Assembly: GCF_029581355.1 (NCBI RefSeq)
Contig: NZ_CP120849.1
Span: 5,488,501-5,552,500 of the forward strand
Length of the DNA stretch: 64,000 nt
DNA from: Parabacteroides chongii
GTDB taxonomy: Bacteria > Bacteroidota > Bacteroidia > Bacteroidales > Tannerellaceae
Direction of reading: 5' to 3'
Shown here: piece after piece, positions 49,628-60,094 of the stretch
Numbering within the stretch: the stretch's first letter is position 1
How the letters are laid out: every line of letters starts with the position of its first letter
Notes under the pieces: model-generated
Seen by the model: only the letters and a program-made list of their open reading frames with translations
Database searches by the model: none
What the model was told of the DNA's origin: nothing
Translations under genes and position numbers: made by a program

Positions 49628-50935
49628 ATGAAAAAAGTAATCGTATCACTGCTACTAACTATAATATTCTGTACCCTTCCGGCCTTCAGTCAGAAAGAAA
49701 AGAACGAACTCGATGCCTCCCAAAAAGCTTTCATTGTTTCTCGTTTTTGTACTGAAATAAAATATAATTTTGTCCATTACAACAATCTTCCATACAACTG
49801 GGATAGCTTATGCATGGCCAATTTACCCTCACTAACAACTACACAATCAGACGAGGACTTTATAAACGGACTAAAACAATTATGCGCACAGCTCCATGAC
49901 GGACATACGTTTATTTACCAAACAAAGTGGTCGAAAAATCCTAAAGAATGGCCCCGCTCCTTTCCTATAGCAACCAAACGTGTCGGTGATCAGGTATTTG
50001 TCACTTCTGTCCATAATTCGGAATTCAAAAAGCAAGGTATATCCTATGGTTGTGAAATACTGGAGATCGATGGAGAGAAGGTACTGGAATATGCCAATAA
50101 GCATATCACTCCATACCTAGCCTCCTCCACCCAGCAATGGTCGGACTATGCTCCGTTCAGAGGATACGAACTGACCAATGCTATAGGAACCAAGATTTCA
50201 CGCATGCTTCTACGTTCCCCCGAAGGCAAAATAATCACAATAGAGAGCGATCGAAATATTCCCTGGGATATTCCTGCCGACTCATCCGTATTCGAATACA
50301 AAGTGCTTGACGGTAATATCGGTTTGCTATCCATCAAAAGTTTTTTAAATGATGACTTTCGTCGGGAAGAGTTTGACAAGATATATGAACAGATTTTAAA
50401 GACCAATGCCCTCATTATCGATATCCGTGATAATGGAGGTGGTAATTCGGATCATGCAGACTACATAATCCGACATTTCAATGACCAGCCTGTTAGACTG
50501 GGCCGCTGGAGTAGCCGGATGTATATTGCAGCTCACGGTTCATGGGACTATCCCCAAGAATGGTTCATGGAAAGTCCGAACCCGATGGAGCCTGTTAAAG
50601 ATAAACCAATCTACAAGAAACCGATTGCTTTGTTAATAAATGCCACGACGTTTTCTTCAGCAGAAAACTTCAGCGTCACATATCGAGGACTTAACCGGGG
50701 TAAAATAATTGGAACTCCGACAGGGGGAAGCACTGGAAATCCGATATTTATAGACTTGGGATTTGGTTTAGGATGTAGCATCTGTACCAAAAATGAATGG
50801 GAAGTAGATGGACGTAATTTTATCGGAATTGGTATCGTTCCGGATATAGAGGTAAAAGAGAATGCTGATATCTTTCTAAAAAACAAAGATATAGTAATAG
50901 AAAAAGCCCTGGAAATCTTAAAAGATTCATTATAA
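49628..50935 (+). CDS. secreted S41 family (C-terminal processing type) peptidase
   Basis: The 435-residue protein has a signal peptide (KKVIVSLLLTIIFCTLPAFSQ), an N-terminal helical region (HDGHTFIYQTKW near 100), a PDZ-like middle (GYEILEIDG-type sequence GCEILEIDGEKVLEYANKHI) and the S41 catalytic core: GLLSIKSFLNDDF, ALIIDIRDNGGGNSDHADYI (near 265), the nucleophile Ser in NATTFSSAENFSV (near 340) and IGTPTGGSTGNP. It probably cleaves proteins in the periplasm or on the surface. I reject an in-frame start at 49571, which lies ahead of the promoter element. It is a single-gene unit. Confidence 0.88.
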   Translation: MKKVIVSLLLTIIFCTLPAFSQKEKNELDASQKAFIVSRFCTEIKYNFVHYNNLPYNWDSLCMANLPSLTTTQSDEDFINGLKQLCAQLHDGHTFIYQTKWSKNPKEWPRSFPIATKRVGDQVFVTSVHNSEFKKQGISYGCEILEIDGEKVLEYANKHITPYLASSTQQWSDYAPFRGYELTNAIGTKISRMLLRSPEGKIITIESDRNIPWDIPADSSVFEYKVLDGNIGLLSIKSFLNDDFRREEFDKIYEQILKTNALIIDIRDNGGGNSDHADYIIRHFNDQPVRLGRWSSRMYIAAHGSWDYPQEWFMESPNPMEPVKDKPIYKKPIALLINATTFSSAENFSVTYRGLNRGKIIGTPTGGSTGNPIFIDLGFGLGCSICTKNEWEVDGRNFIGIGIVPDIEVKENADIFLKNKDIVIEKALEILKDSL

Positions 50936-50958
50936 GCAAAAGCTAACTTAAAAACCCC

Positions 50959-50966
50959 TATCTTTG
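50959..50966 (+). promoter_or_regulatory. -7 promoter element of the AspT/YidE-type transporter gene
   Basis: TATCTTTG matches TAnnTTTG, 23 bp before the ATG at 50990. Confidence 0.62.
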
Positions 50967-50989
50967 CACTCTTAACAAATAACACTGGT

Positions 50990-52660
50990 ATGGATTGGTT
51001 GCAGGAAGCTTTTTTTGAGCCGACGATGTTGCAGGCTGTTATCGTGATCTCACTGGTTTCAGCGGTGGGACTGTTTTTAGGAAGGCAAAAGATATTCGGT
51101 ATATCACTGGGTATCACCTTTGTTTTCTTTGCCGGGATTATGGCCGGACACTTCGGGATTGTGGTCAATAAGGACATGCTGAACTTCGCACAGAGTTTCG
51201 GCTTGATCCTGTTTGTCTATTCCCTGGGGCTGCAGGTCGGTCCGGGTTTTTTCTCTTCACTGAAAAAAGGCGGTGTCGCCATGAATATGATGGGGCTGGG
51301 GGTGATCCTGCTCGGATTGATCATGACGCTTGCCCTCCACTGGACCACAGGCGTTTCACTTCCAAATATGGTCGGATTACTCTGTGGAGCAGTCACTAAC
51401 ACGCCGGCACTGGGAGCTGCCCAACAGGCTTTATTACAAGTAGAGCCATCCGATTATAAAGAAGTGACCGACATGGCACTCGCGTGCGCCGTTGCTTATC
51501 CCCTAGGCGTTGTAGGTGTGATCATGGCGATTATCCTGCTGCGGAAAGTGTTCGGGAACAAGAACTTGCCGGACGATAAAGAGAAGCACAATACCAAACC
51601 CAACATTACAGAATTTCATATCAGCAACCCGGCAATCTACGATAAGAGTATCAAGGACATCATGCAGCTGACGGAGAAACATTTCGTTATCTCCCGTGTA
51701 TGGCATAATGGAAAGGTCAGCATCCCTACGTCCGACACCATATTACGTGAAGACGATCATTTGCTTATCATCTCCCATAAAGCGGATGTCGAAACGATCA
51801 AAGTCCTTTTCGGGGAACAGGAGAATGTCGACTGGAACAAGGAAGATATCGACTGGAATGCGATCGACTCGCAGCTGATCTCCCGCCGTATCGTCGTTAC
51901 CCGCAACCGGGTGAACGGAGTAAAGCTCGGATCGCTCCGCCTGCGCAACCTATACGGTATCAATATCACCCGTGTCAACCGTGCCGGTATCGATCTGGTA
52001 GCAGACTCCGCCCTTCATTTACAGATCGGTGACCGTCTGACGATTGTCGGTGAGAAGAATGCCGTAAACAATGTAGGTAAGATTCTCGGTGACGAGATCA
52101 AGCGCCTGGACAACCCGAACCTGCTTGCCGTATTTATCGGTATCTCGCTGGGTGTCCTGCTGGGGTCGCTCCCTATCATGCTGCCAGGTATGACTACCCC
52201 TATCAAACTGGGTATTGCCGGCGGTCCGATTATTGTCGGTATCCTGATGGGTGCTTTCGGTCCTCGTTTCCATCTAACGACCTATACTACCATGAGTGCC
52301 AACCTGATGCTGCGCCAGCTGGGTATCGTGATCTACCTGGCGGGACTGGGTATCGATTCGGGAGCGCATTTCTTCGAGACGGTATTCCGGGCGGAAGGTT
52401 TGTTATGGGTCGGACTGGGATTCCTATTGACAATTGTGCCGGTGCTGATAGTCGGCTTCATCGCTTCACAGTTCCTCAAACTCGATTACGCCCATAACGT
52501 CGGAATGCTTTGCGGCAGCATGGCAAACCCGATGGCACTGACTTATGCCAATACAACGGTGGAAGGCGACGAACCTTCGGTAGCCTATGCAACGGTTTAT
52601 CCGCTTTCAATGTTTATCCGGGTAATATCGGCACAACTTATTATTATGCTGTTTATGTAA
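50990..52660 (+). CDS. AspT/YidE/YbjL-type antiporter with two TrkA-C domains
   Basis: The 556-residue inner-membrane protein has two similar membrane halves (residues about 1-185 and 370-556) with the duplicated motifs GLQVGPGFFSSLKKGG (half 1) and GLGIDSGAHFFETVFRAEG (half 2), and GLLCGAVTNTPALGAA versus GMLCGSMANPMALTYA. Between them lie two RCK/TrkA-C-like regulatory domains (HFVISRVWHNGKVSIPTSDTILREDDHLLIIS, then GDRLTIVGEKNAVNNVGKILG). The family includes aspartate:alanine exchangers; the substrate here is unknown. The damaged IS66 element begins just after its stop. Confidence 0.88.
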   Translation: MDWLQEAFFEPTMLQAVIVISLVSAVGLFLGRQKIFGISLGITFVFFAGIMAGHFGIVVNKDMLNFAQSFGLILFVYSLGLQVGPGFFSSLKKGGVAMNMMGLGVILLGLIMTLALHWTTGVSLPNMVGLLCGAVTNTPALGAAQQALLQVEPSDYKEVTDMALACAVAYPLGVVGVIMAIILLRKVFGNKNLPDDKEKHNTKPNITEFHISNPAIYDKSIKDIMQLTEKHFVISRVWHNGKVSIPTSDTILREDDHLLIISHKADVETIKVLFGEQENVDWNKEDIDWNAIDSQLISRRIVVTRNRVNGVKLGSLRLRNLYGINITRVNRAGIDLVADSALHLQIGDRLTIVGEKNAVNNVGKILGDEIKRLDNPNLLAVFIGISLGVLLGSLPIMLPGMTTPIKLGIAGGPIIVGILMGAFGPRFHLTTYTTMSANLMLRQLGIVIYLAGLGIDSGAHFFETVFRAEGLLWVGLGFLLTIVPVLIVGFIASQFLKLDYAHNVGMLCGSMANPMALTYANTTVEGDEPSVAYATVYPLSMFIRVISAQLIIMLFM

Positions 52661-52773
52661 ATAATCCTGATAATAAAAAAGCCCGTGGCTACTTCGATGG
52701 AAGGTATAACCATCCGCGATAGCGTATTGTAGCCTGCCTGTAGAAATATTAACCTTGCCATAAAAATAAAATT

Positions 52774-53348
52774 ATGGATAAAGTTAAACTCTACAGGCAG
52801 GTTTTTTCTGCTTTTAAAGAACTATGTGCTTCAGGAAAGCAACCAGGTTCATTTAGTGATTATTGTCGGGAACATGGGGTGTCTCAATGTCAAATGCCAA
52901 TTGTTCTCAAGGGTGAATTCCAACAGGTACAAACTATTACAGGATATAGAAGACTAACAGGGAAAGGCCTCCTTTACTCTCAAATTTACGATGATTTTAA
53001 AGAACTGTGTGCTGAAGGAAAACAACCGGGAACATTCCAAGTTTTTGTGACAAACATGGAGTAACCCGTAAGCAAATACACAATTATCTTAACTCCCACA
53101 AACTAAAGGTTGTCGGTTTGCCCGGATACTCGGAACCGATAGGGCATAAACGAGAACAATACCAGGAAGTACCTTTTGAAGACATTATCTTTGAAGAAGC
53201 AGGTTTTCTTCCCTCCACCCTTGACCGTGTTATAACAGTGAAAGTGGATGGACACGTAACTGTCAGTTTTCCCTCTGACACAGATATTGATGTTATAGCA
53301 AAGTTTGTCGACAGGACAAGAAAGGAGGCAGGTTATGTGGGGGCTTGA
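52774..53348 (+). pseudogene. IS66 accessory gene (first orf), frameshifted
   Basis: The first frame (52774-53064) has two copies of a motif, FSAFKELCASGKQPGSFSDYCREHGVS and YDDFKELCAEGKQPGTFQVF. The second copy loses frame in a T run near 53040. The other frame then gives CDKHGVTRKQIHNYLNSHKLKVVGLPG, and the reading continues to 53348 with a C-terminal segment VTVKVDGHVTVSFPSDTDI. One missing T in the run would restore about 191 residues. The repeated N-terminal motif looks helix-turn-helix-like. It overlaps the start of the TnpB-like gene, as is usual in IS66 elements. Confidence 0.7.
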
Positions 53349-53685
53349 ACAGGGTTTGCGATTATGGGTATGCCCATCTCCGGTATCAATGCGTTATGGT
53401 ATACGCGGACTGACACAAAAGGTGTGGTCATGGAAAGGCCATTCACCTGCCTCGGGTGATGTTTATGTGTTTTTCTCACGTGACCGCAAGACCATGAAGG
53501 CTTTAAGATGGGATGGCGATGGATTTTTAATGTACACTAAAAGATTGTCGCAAGGGCATTTCAGAGAAGTCGCCAAAAAAGATGATACGAGTGTTCGCCG
53601 GCTTCAGTGGGACGATTTTTATATGTTGATGAGAGGTGACGCCTGTAAAGGTTACAGTCGAAAGTCGCTTCAGAATGGCCGTTAA
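53335..53685 (+). CDS. IS66 TnpB-like accessory protein
   Basis: The 116-residue protein from MWGLEQGLRLWVCPSPVSMRYGIRGL matches the TnpB (Orf2) pattern of IS66 elements, in which a hydrophobic start is followed by PVDMRxGxxGL. The middle SGDVYVFFSRDRKTMKALRWDGDGFLMYTKRLSQGHF is the conserved core. The frame appears intact, unlike its neighbours. A start at 53305 is less likely because GGAGG at 53323-53327 precedes 53335 by a good distance. TnpB is needed for IS66 transposition, but its role is not known in detail. Confidence 0.8.
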   Translation: MWGLEQGLRLWVCPSPVSMRYGIRGLTQKVWSWKGHSPASGDVYVFFSRDRKTMKALRWDGDGFLMYTKRLSQGHFREVAKKDDTSVRRLQWDDFYMLMRGDACKGYSRKSLQNGR

Positions 53686-53767
53686 ATAGTATTTAATGTA
53701 TTGACAATCAGCAATAATAACACCTATTAAAGTTGCCTGTATCAGATATTTTTCATATCTTTAGAGT

Positions 53768-55338
53768 ATGAAAAAAGATGAACTGATAGAACTGTTACAA
53801 CGCCAAATCGACTTTCTTCAAGGGAAGTTAGATGTGGCACTGAGTTCTGTCAGTTCGCTTACTTTAACAAATGAAAACTGATTGCAACCGTAGAAGAACT
53901 GCGCAAACAGATAATCTCGCTGGAGGATGTGGTCAAAGGAAAAGGTGCAGAACTAAGCAAAGAGAAGGCTGCACGTAAAGCGGTGCAGCGTTTACAAGGT
54001 TCATCCTCTGAAATGCAGGCAAAACCGATAGAAGCTGTTGCCGGGCAGACAGAGCAGAAGCCTCAAAGAAAACGGACTAATAATGGTGCTAAAAGAAAAA
54101 CTCATCCGGAGTGTAAGGTTGAAATTATCGAGGTTGAGCCTGACACTCCTGACTTCAGAGCTGAGTTGGCTACATTTATCGGAACATGTGAGGTGGTACG
54201 GTATGAAATGATACCAACACGCTTTATCAAGAAAATATACAAGATAAAGAAGTATGTTCAGGATGACAAGGTCTTCAAAGGAATGGCACCTGTAGCGCCT
54301 CTTTTCAACTCTCAGTATACGGCATCTTTTATAGCCGGACTCGCGGAACTGCGCTATCTACATGGAATGCCACTTGAGAATGCAGTCGAATACTTCCGTG
54401 CACACGGCTTTGATCTTGACAAGGGTACCGCACAGAAACTTGTCAGCAAGACAAAGGTGCAACTGGAAAATCTGTATAAGGCTCTTGCTAAAGCCATACT
54501 TGATGACAATTATATCTGTGGTGATGAAACATATCAAAAGTGCGACTTCAGGTAGCTACTCCATCGGGAAAGAAAATCAAAAAGGATATATATGGGTATT
54601 CGTCGGTATGACCACAGGTCTTGTTTTCTTCTTTTATGATGACGGCTCACGCAGTGCTGAGGTGTTTGAACGCCGATTAAGGGCTTCAAAGGAGCCTTTC
54701 AATGCGATTATTACTCTGGCTATCGCAATATCGGCATCGGTGAGATGACCGGAATAAAACGACTGCCATGTCTTCAGCATATAAAGCGCAAGTTTCTTGA
54801 TATAAAGGATAATAGTCAAGCTCAGGAAATAGCAAAACTCTTTGGTTTGCTGTATCACTTTGAGCACATGCATCGCATCGGTAAAGATGGATGGACAGAG
54901 AACACACATTCAGTGGAGACAGCGATACTCAAAGGTGATACTTGAGAAAATCTACATGAGGCTAATTGCTGTAAAAAAGACCGTACTGGCATACCACCCG
55001 ATGACCCTTTGCTCGCAGCTACTAATCACGCTCTTAAACAATGGCATGAGATACCGTTGATTTTTGCATCACCGACATATCGACTTGACAACAATGAAGT
55101 GGAGCGGATCAATCGCTACATATCCCTGACGCGCCGCAGGCTTACAATAGGCTCCCACACAGGAGCCGAAGCTGCCGCATTGTATCACTCGTTGGCAATA
55201 ACATGTCACCGATGTGGAGTTTATGTGTTTGATTACTTCTGTGACATCATTGACAAATGTGCTGCATGGGCACCAAACACTCCCATAGAAAAATATCGCG
55301 ATTTACTGCCTGATCGTTGGATACATACGCAAAAATAG
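53768..55338 (+). pseudogene. IS66 DDE transposase (TnpC), broken by several frameshifts and a stop
   Basis: The start MKKDELIELLQRQIDFLQGK (coiled coil) is lost at 53880 by a missing A. The main piece runs 53929-54555 and holds the first catalytic Asp in ICGDETYQK. Further single-base losses occur near 54540 (G), 54585 (A) and 54700 (T; FQCDYYSGYRNIG with the second Asp). An in-frame TGA lies at 54943-54945. The end (RLDNNEVERINRYISLTRR with the third catalytic Glu, then the conserved C-terminal LPDRWIH) is intact. The restored length would be about 520 residues, normal for IS66. No active transposase can be made. Confidence 0.85.
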
Positions 55339-55367
55339 CCGTCCAAATAAACTGGACGGCTATTTTT
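55333..55367 (+). terminator. terminator inside the right end of the IS66 element
   Basis: AAATAGCCGTCCA pairs with TGGACGGCTATTT around a 7-nt loop, followed by further T residues. It overlaps the transposase stop. Confidence 0.82.
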
Positions 55368-55441
55368 TATTGCCTTATCTGCTATCGCGGATGGTTATAC
55401 GATGGAAGTGCCACGGGCTTTTTTGTTATCAGATATCCTGT

Positions 55442-56992
55442 TTATTCTGTATAAATAGAAAGTTTAGGATGATCATTATAAAGATTCTTATTTGCCAACT
55501 CCTCTGAATCGGTAATACGATACAGATAGTATTTACTATTCGGGCAAAAATCAGATTGGTCAGGGAATTTGAAGTAACGGTGTCCCTGAGCTTTTTTCTG
55601 AACAGTGTGAGTCTGGCCGTTTCCATCCGTATACGTATAATCGATAGGATCGTCCGGATATACCTTACGAACCACAGTTTGTTGATTACGGATAATATCG
55701 ATCAGGCTAAAGCCTTCTCCCCATAACTCTTTACGTCGTTCCAACCAGATAGCATCCAGCAGCTCCTGTTGTGACAGACCGCTTGGAACCGTCTGTGCTC
55801 CCCTCGCCGTTTTCAGATCGTTCAGCTTATTCACAGCATCCGGGTCATTCAAACGGGCTTTTGCTTCCGCATTAATCAGATAGATTTCGGAAACGCGCAT
55901 CAAGACGATATCTGCCACCTCATTCTCAATATCACGGAATTTGAATTTGGAATAACGCATCCATACATAAGAAGCACTTTCTTTATCCGCTCCCGGATCT
56001 GTAGCCCAAAAGATCATCTTCTTACGGTAATCACCCTCGTCAAACTGATCGCGGAAATAAGGGTCCATATTGAAGCTGTAATAATAAGAGCCCGGTGTTG
56101 TCGTATCCAGGAAATGGAATTGGTAACTGGCGTTGCTCTGATCATTTGTCTGCGGATGGCCCCAAATCCATTCTTTGTTATCAACCGTACTAAATCCGTC
56201 ATTATATTCACTCTCGCTCATCAGGTAGTTATCTTTAGCTAAAAGCTGATCTGAATACATTTTAGCTTTGTCCCATTCACGGGCATACAGACAAGCACGG
56301 GAAAGAATACCTAATACAACCTCATTATCAATTTTATGCTTGGAGTTACGTACATATGTTTCAGGGATCAGCTCCAACGCTGCTTCCAGGTCACTGATCG
56401 CCTGCGCGTAAACTTCGCTTACACTGGATGCGGGTTTTCCTTCTGCTGCTATATTCTCGTCGGTCGATTGTGTATAAATAGGCGCACATACGGCATTCGG
56501 ATCTTTATCGATAGCAAAAGAATAGGAAGATGCCAGATGCAGATAAAGGAATCCGCGCAAAGCCAGTGCCTGTCCTTTAATACGGTCTCTGTCGAATTGT
56601 GTTCCTTCTGCGTTATCGATATTATCGAGTACGCCGTTACAGTCGTTAATAACACGATAAGCCAATAACCAGCTCAACGTGTTCGTACCTCCTTTACCAT
56701 AGATGGCACTGAGCTGGTTATGGGATCTGAAACCATATTTATCATTCAATACCACATCGGATCCCATAGCATCGTTTGCACGCAACATAGCGCCATAGCC
56801 TGGGTTGGCATACGAGTTGAAAGTCTCCATCAAATAGTTCCAACCACCGTTAAGTACCTTTTCCGCATCTACCGTTTTTCCGAAAACAGAACCGGCATCC
56901 ACGTAGGTCGTAGGAATCGTATCCAAATCGCAGGAAGTAAACATACCGGCTCCCAGCGCTATTGAAAATATATATTTAAAAATAGTCTTCAT
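55442..56992 (-). CDS. SusD/RagB family lipoprotein (second pair)
   Basis: The 516-residue lipoprotein (signal IFSIALGAGMFTSCDLD, Cys near residue 21) has the SusD fold: RVINDCNGVLDNIDNAEG, the KGQALALRGFLYLHLASSYSF helix (near 145), LMRVSEIYLINAEAKARLND and the C-terminal WLERRKELWGEGFSLIDIIRNQQ. It would sit at the cell surface over the SusC encoded directly upstream, 15 bp away. Its 3' end lies about 10 bp from the IS66 right end. The insertion spared the gene but may have removed its original terminator or downstream partner. Confidence 0.95.
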   Translation of the reverse strand: MKTIFKYIFSIALGAGMFTSCDLDTIPTTYVDAGSVFGKTVDAEKVLNGGWNYLMETFNSYANPGYGAMLRANDAMGSDVVLNDKYGFRSHNQLSAIYGKGGTNTLSWLLAYRVINDCNGVLDNIDNAEGTQFDRDRIKGQALALRGFLYLHLASSYSFAIDKDPNAVCAPIYTQSTDENIAAEGKPASSVSEVYAQAISDLEAALELIPETYVRNSKHKIDNEVVLGILSRACLYAREWDKAKMYSDQLLAKDNYLMSESEYNDGFSTVDNKEWIWGHPQTNDQSNASYQFHFLDTTTPGSYYYSFNMDPYFRDQFDEGDYRKKMIFWATDPGADKESASYVWMRYSKFKFRDIENEVADIVLMRVSEIYLINAEAKARLNDPDAVNKLNDLKTARGAQTVPSGLSQQELLDAIWLERRKELWGEGFSLIDIIRNQQTVVRKVYPDDPIDYTYTDGNGQTHTVQKKAQGHRYFKFPDQSDFCPNSKYYLYRITDSEELANKNLYNDHPKLSIYTE

Positions 56993-57007
56993 ATTCTTCT
57001 TGTTATA

Positions 57008-60000
57008 TTAAAGTTTCACATTGATACCAAATGAGATAGTCTTCATTGCCGGATAACGGTAATAAGTAGAACCTCCGACTGTTTGTTCCGGGTCCAGACC
57101 CTGCTGTTTTGTAAACGTCAACATATTTTCTGCCTGGAAGAAAACACTGGCATCTTTCAAAGTCAGCGTATTCAGAATCGTCTTCGGCAGGTTATAAGAG
57201 AATGTGATATTCTTCAGGCGCAAGTATGAACGATCCACCAGGAAGCGATCCGAAGAACTTGTCCATGAACTTTTCGGGGAAGTAGTCAGACGCGGAACAT
57301 CCGTGTTTGTATTTTCCGGAGTCCAGCGATCCAGCATATCTACACTCCAGGATGTACCTGTAGGTCCCTGGCTCATCAATGAAAGTTTATCACCGTTATA
57401 GATCTTACCTCCTAACGAATAAGAGAACAAGAATGACAGAGAGAAATCCTTATAGGAAAGATCCGATTGGATACCCCCTGTCCATTTGGGCAAAGAGTTG
57501 CCGCATTTCACTTTATCGGATGTTGTTGTCGAAGAATAATCTTCCGTAGTCACTTTCTCACCGTCGTTATTATAGCGATACCACATCGGGTTACCGTTTT
57601 CCGGATTCACACCAGCCCATTCTACCAGATAGAAATCATACAAGGAACCGCCTTTTACCCATTTCTTGTTACCGCTCCACATTTCGTCAGCCGGCAACGA
57701 GGTGATCTTGTTTTTATAAGTAGTGGCATTCAATGATAGTTTCCACTTCCAATCCTTTGTTACAATAGGATAACCGGCGATCTGTAATTCCCATCCATAG
57801 TTCTTGATAGCACCGATGTTTTCATCCATACTGGAGAAACCGGAAGACGGAACCAGGTCTTTTGAGAACAACAGGTCTTTTGAACGACGTTCGAAATATT
57901 CTACAGTACCGCTTAAACGGTTATTCCACAAACCGAAATCCAAACCGACATTGGTGTTCAGGTTCGTTTCCCATGACAGGTTCGGAGTAGCCAGACGATA
58001 CGCATGCAATCCGGATTCGCCGAGGTTGTTACGGATAGAATAGAGTGCCTGATAAGCATAGTAACCCACCTGGTCATTACCCTGTGCACCATAGCTGGCA
58101 CGCAGTGACAAATTCGAAAGCCAGCCGGATGTCTCCGCCATAAATGCTTCCTGCATAATCTTCCATGAAGCACCGACCGACCAGAAAGTACCCCAGCGAT
58201 GGTCGGGGTGGAAACGTGAAGAACCATCCGTACGAACAGATCCCGACAAGAAATATTTAGAAGCATACGAGTATTCGGCACTACCAAAATAGCTCAACAA
58301 TTTATATTGGTCGCTGTCTCCAGAGAAATCACTCAAAGAGGAAGCTGCATCCGGTTCATAGAAACCGTCCATGATCACCTTGCTACGTGTTCCGCCAAAA
58401 TTAGAAGTATTATATTCATAATATTCCTGACCTACCATGACACGGATATTATGGTTATCGTTGATCGTACGCTGATAATTAACGACGTTATTGAAAGTCA
58501 TACCTGTAGTACGGTAGTTCTGTTTACTTACTTCACCACCGCTGATAGAACCCGGACCATATGTCGGGTTATCGTAATTATGAAGGAATTTACTGTTATA
58601 GTCAACATTCAAAGACATTTTATAAGTAAGTCCTTCTATAGGAGCAACCTGTACATATCCGCGAAGAGAAGCAGCATCCCGCTTAACCTCACGCTTGTCA
58701 TGCGGCATGGATGCCAGCAAGTTATATTTTGCATATGAGTTAGGACGGTATTCACCGTAATCGAACATACGGTCGCCGTTTTCATCCAAAAGGTATGCGC
58801 CGGTCTTCATATCGCGCTGGTATACCGGATAGAAAGAAGGCAATGAACGTGCGAACGCAACGACGTTGGAAATGGCAGAGTCATCTTGTTTAGGAGAATC
58901 CTGAACCGAATGCGTTCCGGACAGATTCAAACCGACCTGTAACCATTTACGAATATCCGACGTTATATTGGCACGCAGGGTATAACGTTTGAAACCGGAA
59001 CAAATATAAGCACCCTGATCATTCATATAGCCTGCAGAAGCAAAGTACTTGGAATTTTTGCTACCGCCGCTTACACGTATATTCAGATCTGAATAATGAG
59101 CATCCTGTGAAAGAGCATCATCCCAACTGTCATTCCATAGAGGATTTGCACCGGAAACCAATTTTCCATCAAGCCCCACCGGTTCCGGAAAAGCTGATCC
59201 ATAAGGGTTAATACCCAAATTACCGGTTAAATTACTTGATGCATAGGCAGCAGCATCTGCAGCCGAATAACCGTTATCCATACGATAGTTGCGCATGGCT
59301 TCCCAATACAATTCAAAATACTGGTTCGTATTTACCTGATCGTAATCAGCACGCGCACGGCTTGAAAAACCATACTTGGCAGAGAAATCCACTGTTGGTG
59401 CACTCTCTTTCGTACCTTGTTTGGTAGTAATCATAATGACACCGTTTGCAGCACGTGAGCCATACAGGGCAGCAGAAGCTGCATCCTTCAACACGGTTAT
59501 AGACTCGATGTCCGATGAAGCAATGGAAGAAAGCGCTCCGTCATAAGGAACACCATCTACAACATACAACGGATTGGTCGAAGCGTTGACCGACCCGACA
59601 CCACGGATAAAAATCGTAGCATCCGATCCCGGCTGTCCGCTGGATGAGAATGACTGGAGTCCGGCAACGGTTCCCTGTAATGCTTTCGACACACTACTAA
59701 CCTGTGCTTTCTCGATCGTTCCGGCAGGAATAAAGCTTGCGGAACCTGTAAATGTTGATTTCTTGGCAGTACCATAAGGAACGGTAATGATAACTTCGTC
59801 TACCATCTGGCTCGTTTCCTGCAGCTCGACATTAATCACTTTACGTTTGTTTACCTGTTCGGTTACCGTCTCATAACCGATAAATGAAAATACAAGGCTT
59901 TCATTGCCTTTTACCTGAATGGAATAACTTCCGTCGATACCAGTGATTGTACCGCGGGTCTGCCCTTTCACAAAAACAGCCACACCAGGAATTTCTTCAC

Positions 60001-60094
60001 CTCCCGCAGTGACTTTACCTGTCACTGTAATATCCTGTGCATACGCAACAGCACAAAACAGCAAACTACACAAGAATAAATAAAATTTGCTCAT
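57008..60094 (-). CDS. SusC/RagA family TonB-linked outer-membrane transporter (second pair)
   Basis: The 1028-residue protein has a signal peptide (FYLFLCSLLFCAVAYA), a carboxypeptidase-regulatory-like domain (ITVTGKVTAGGEEIPGVAVFVKG, about 22-100), the plug (TIFIRGVGSVNASTNPLYVVDGVPYDG, near 165) with the SusC signature SITVLKDAASAALYGSRAANGVIMITTKQG (near 200-228), and a barrel that ends FGINVKL. It forms an importer with the SusD encoded after it. A strong -7 element and large palindromes lie in the 336-bp upstream region, but no A/B/C-type operator. Confidence 0.96.
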   Translation of the reverse strand: MSKFYLFLCSLLFCAVAYAQDITVTGKVTAGGEEIPGVAVFVKGQTRGTITGIDGSYSIQVKGNESLVFSFIGYETVTEQVNKRKVINVELQETSQMVDEVIITVPYGTAKKSTFTGSASFIPAGTIEKAQVSSVSKALQGTVAGLQSFSSSGQPGSDATIFIRGVGSVNASTNPLYVVDGVPYDGALSSIASSDIESITVLKDAASAALYGSRAANGVIMITTKQGTKESAPTVDFSAKYGFSSRARADYDQVNTNQYFELYWEAMRNYRMDNGYSAADAAAYASSNLTGNLGINPYGSAFPEPVGLDGKLVSGANPLWNDSWDDALSQDAHYSDLNIRVSGGSKNSKYFASAGYMNDQGAYICSGFKRYTLRANITSDIRKWLQVGLNLSGTHSVQDSPKQDDSAISNVVAFARSLPSFYPVYQRDMKTGAYLLDENGDRMFDYGEYRPNSYAKYNLLASMPHDKREVKRDAASLRGYVQVAPIEGLTYKMSLNVDYNSKFLHNYDNPTYGPGSISGGEVSKQNYRTTGMTFNNVVNYQRTINDNHNIRVMVGQEYYEYNTSNFGGTRSKVIMDGFYEPDAASSLSDFSGDSDQYKLLSYFGSAEYSYASKYFLSGSVRTDGSSRFHPDHRWGTFWSVGASWKIMQEAFMAETSGWLSNLSLRASYGAQGNDQVGYYAYQALYSIRNNLGESGLHAYRLATPNLSWETNLNTNVGLDFGLWNNRLSGTVEYFERRSKDLLFSKDLVPSSGFSSMDENIGAIKNYGWELQIAGYPIVTKDWKWKLSLNATTYKNKITSLPADEMWSGNKKWVKGGSLYDFYLVEWAGVNPENGNPMWYRYNNDGEKVTTEDYSSTTTSDKVKCGNSLPKWTGGIQSDLSYKDFSLSFLFSYSLGGKIYNGDKLSLMSQGPTGTSWSVDMLDRWTPENTNTDVPRLTTSPKSSWTSSSDRFLVDRSYLRLKNITFSYNLPKTILNTLTLKDASVFFQAENMLTFTKQQGLDPEQTVGGSTYYRYPAMKTISFGINVKL

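Larger units (their letters stand above)
52667..55432 (+). mobile_element. IS66-type insertion sequence, decayed
   Basis: The element of about 2.77 kb is bounded by long imperfect inverted repeats. The left end (from CTGATAATAAAAAAGCCCG at 52667) and the right end (ending at 55432) agree over about 60 bp with a few gaps; both contain AAAAAAGCCCGTGGC and TATAACCATCCGCGATAGC. Inside, in order, are an accessory gene, a TnpB-like gene and a DDE transposase gene, the usual IS66 order. At least one accessory frameshift and five transposase lesions make it inactive. I could not find an 8-bp target duplication, so the exact ends are uncertain by a few bases. Confidence 0.82.

Noticed and set aside
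52667..55432. The string of small frames as a new multi-gene system
   Set aside because: When the frames are joined they read as the standard IS66 gene set with frameshifts, flanked by inverted repeats.
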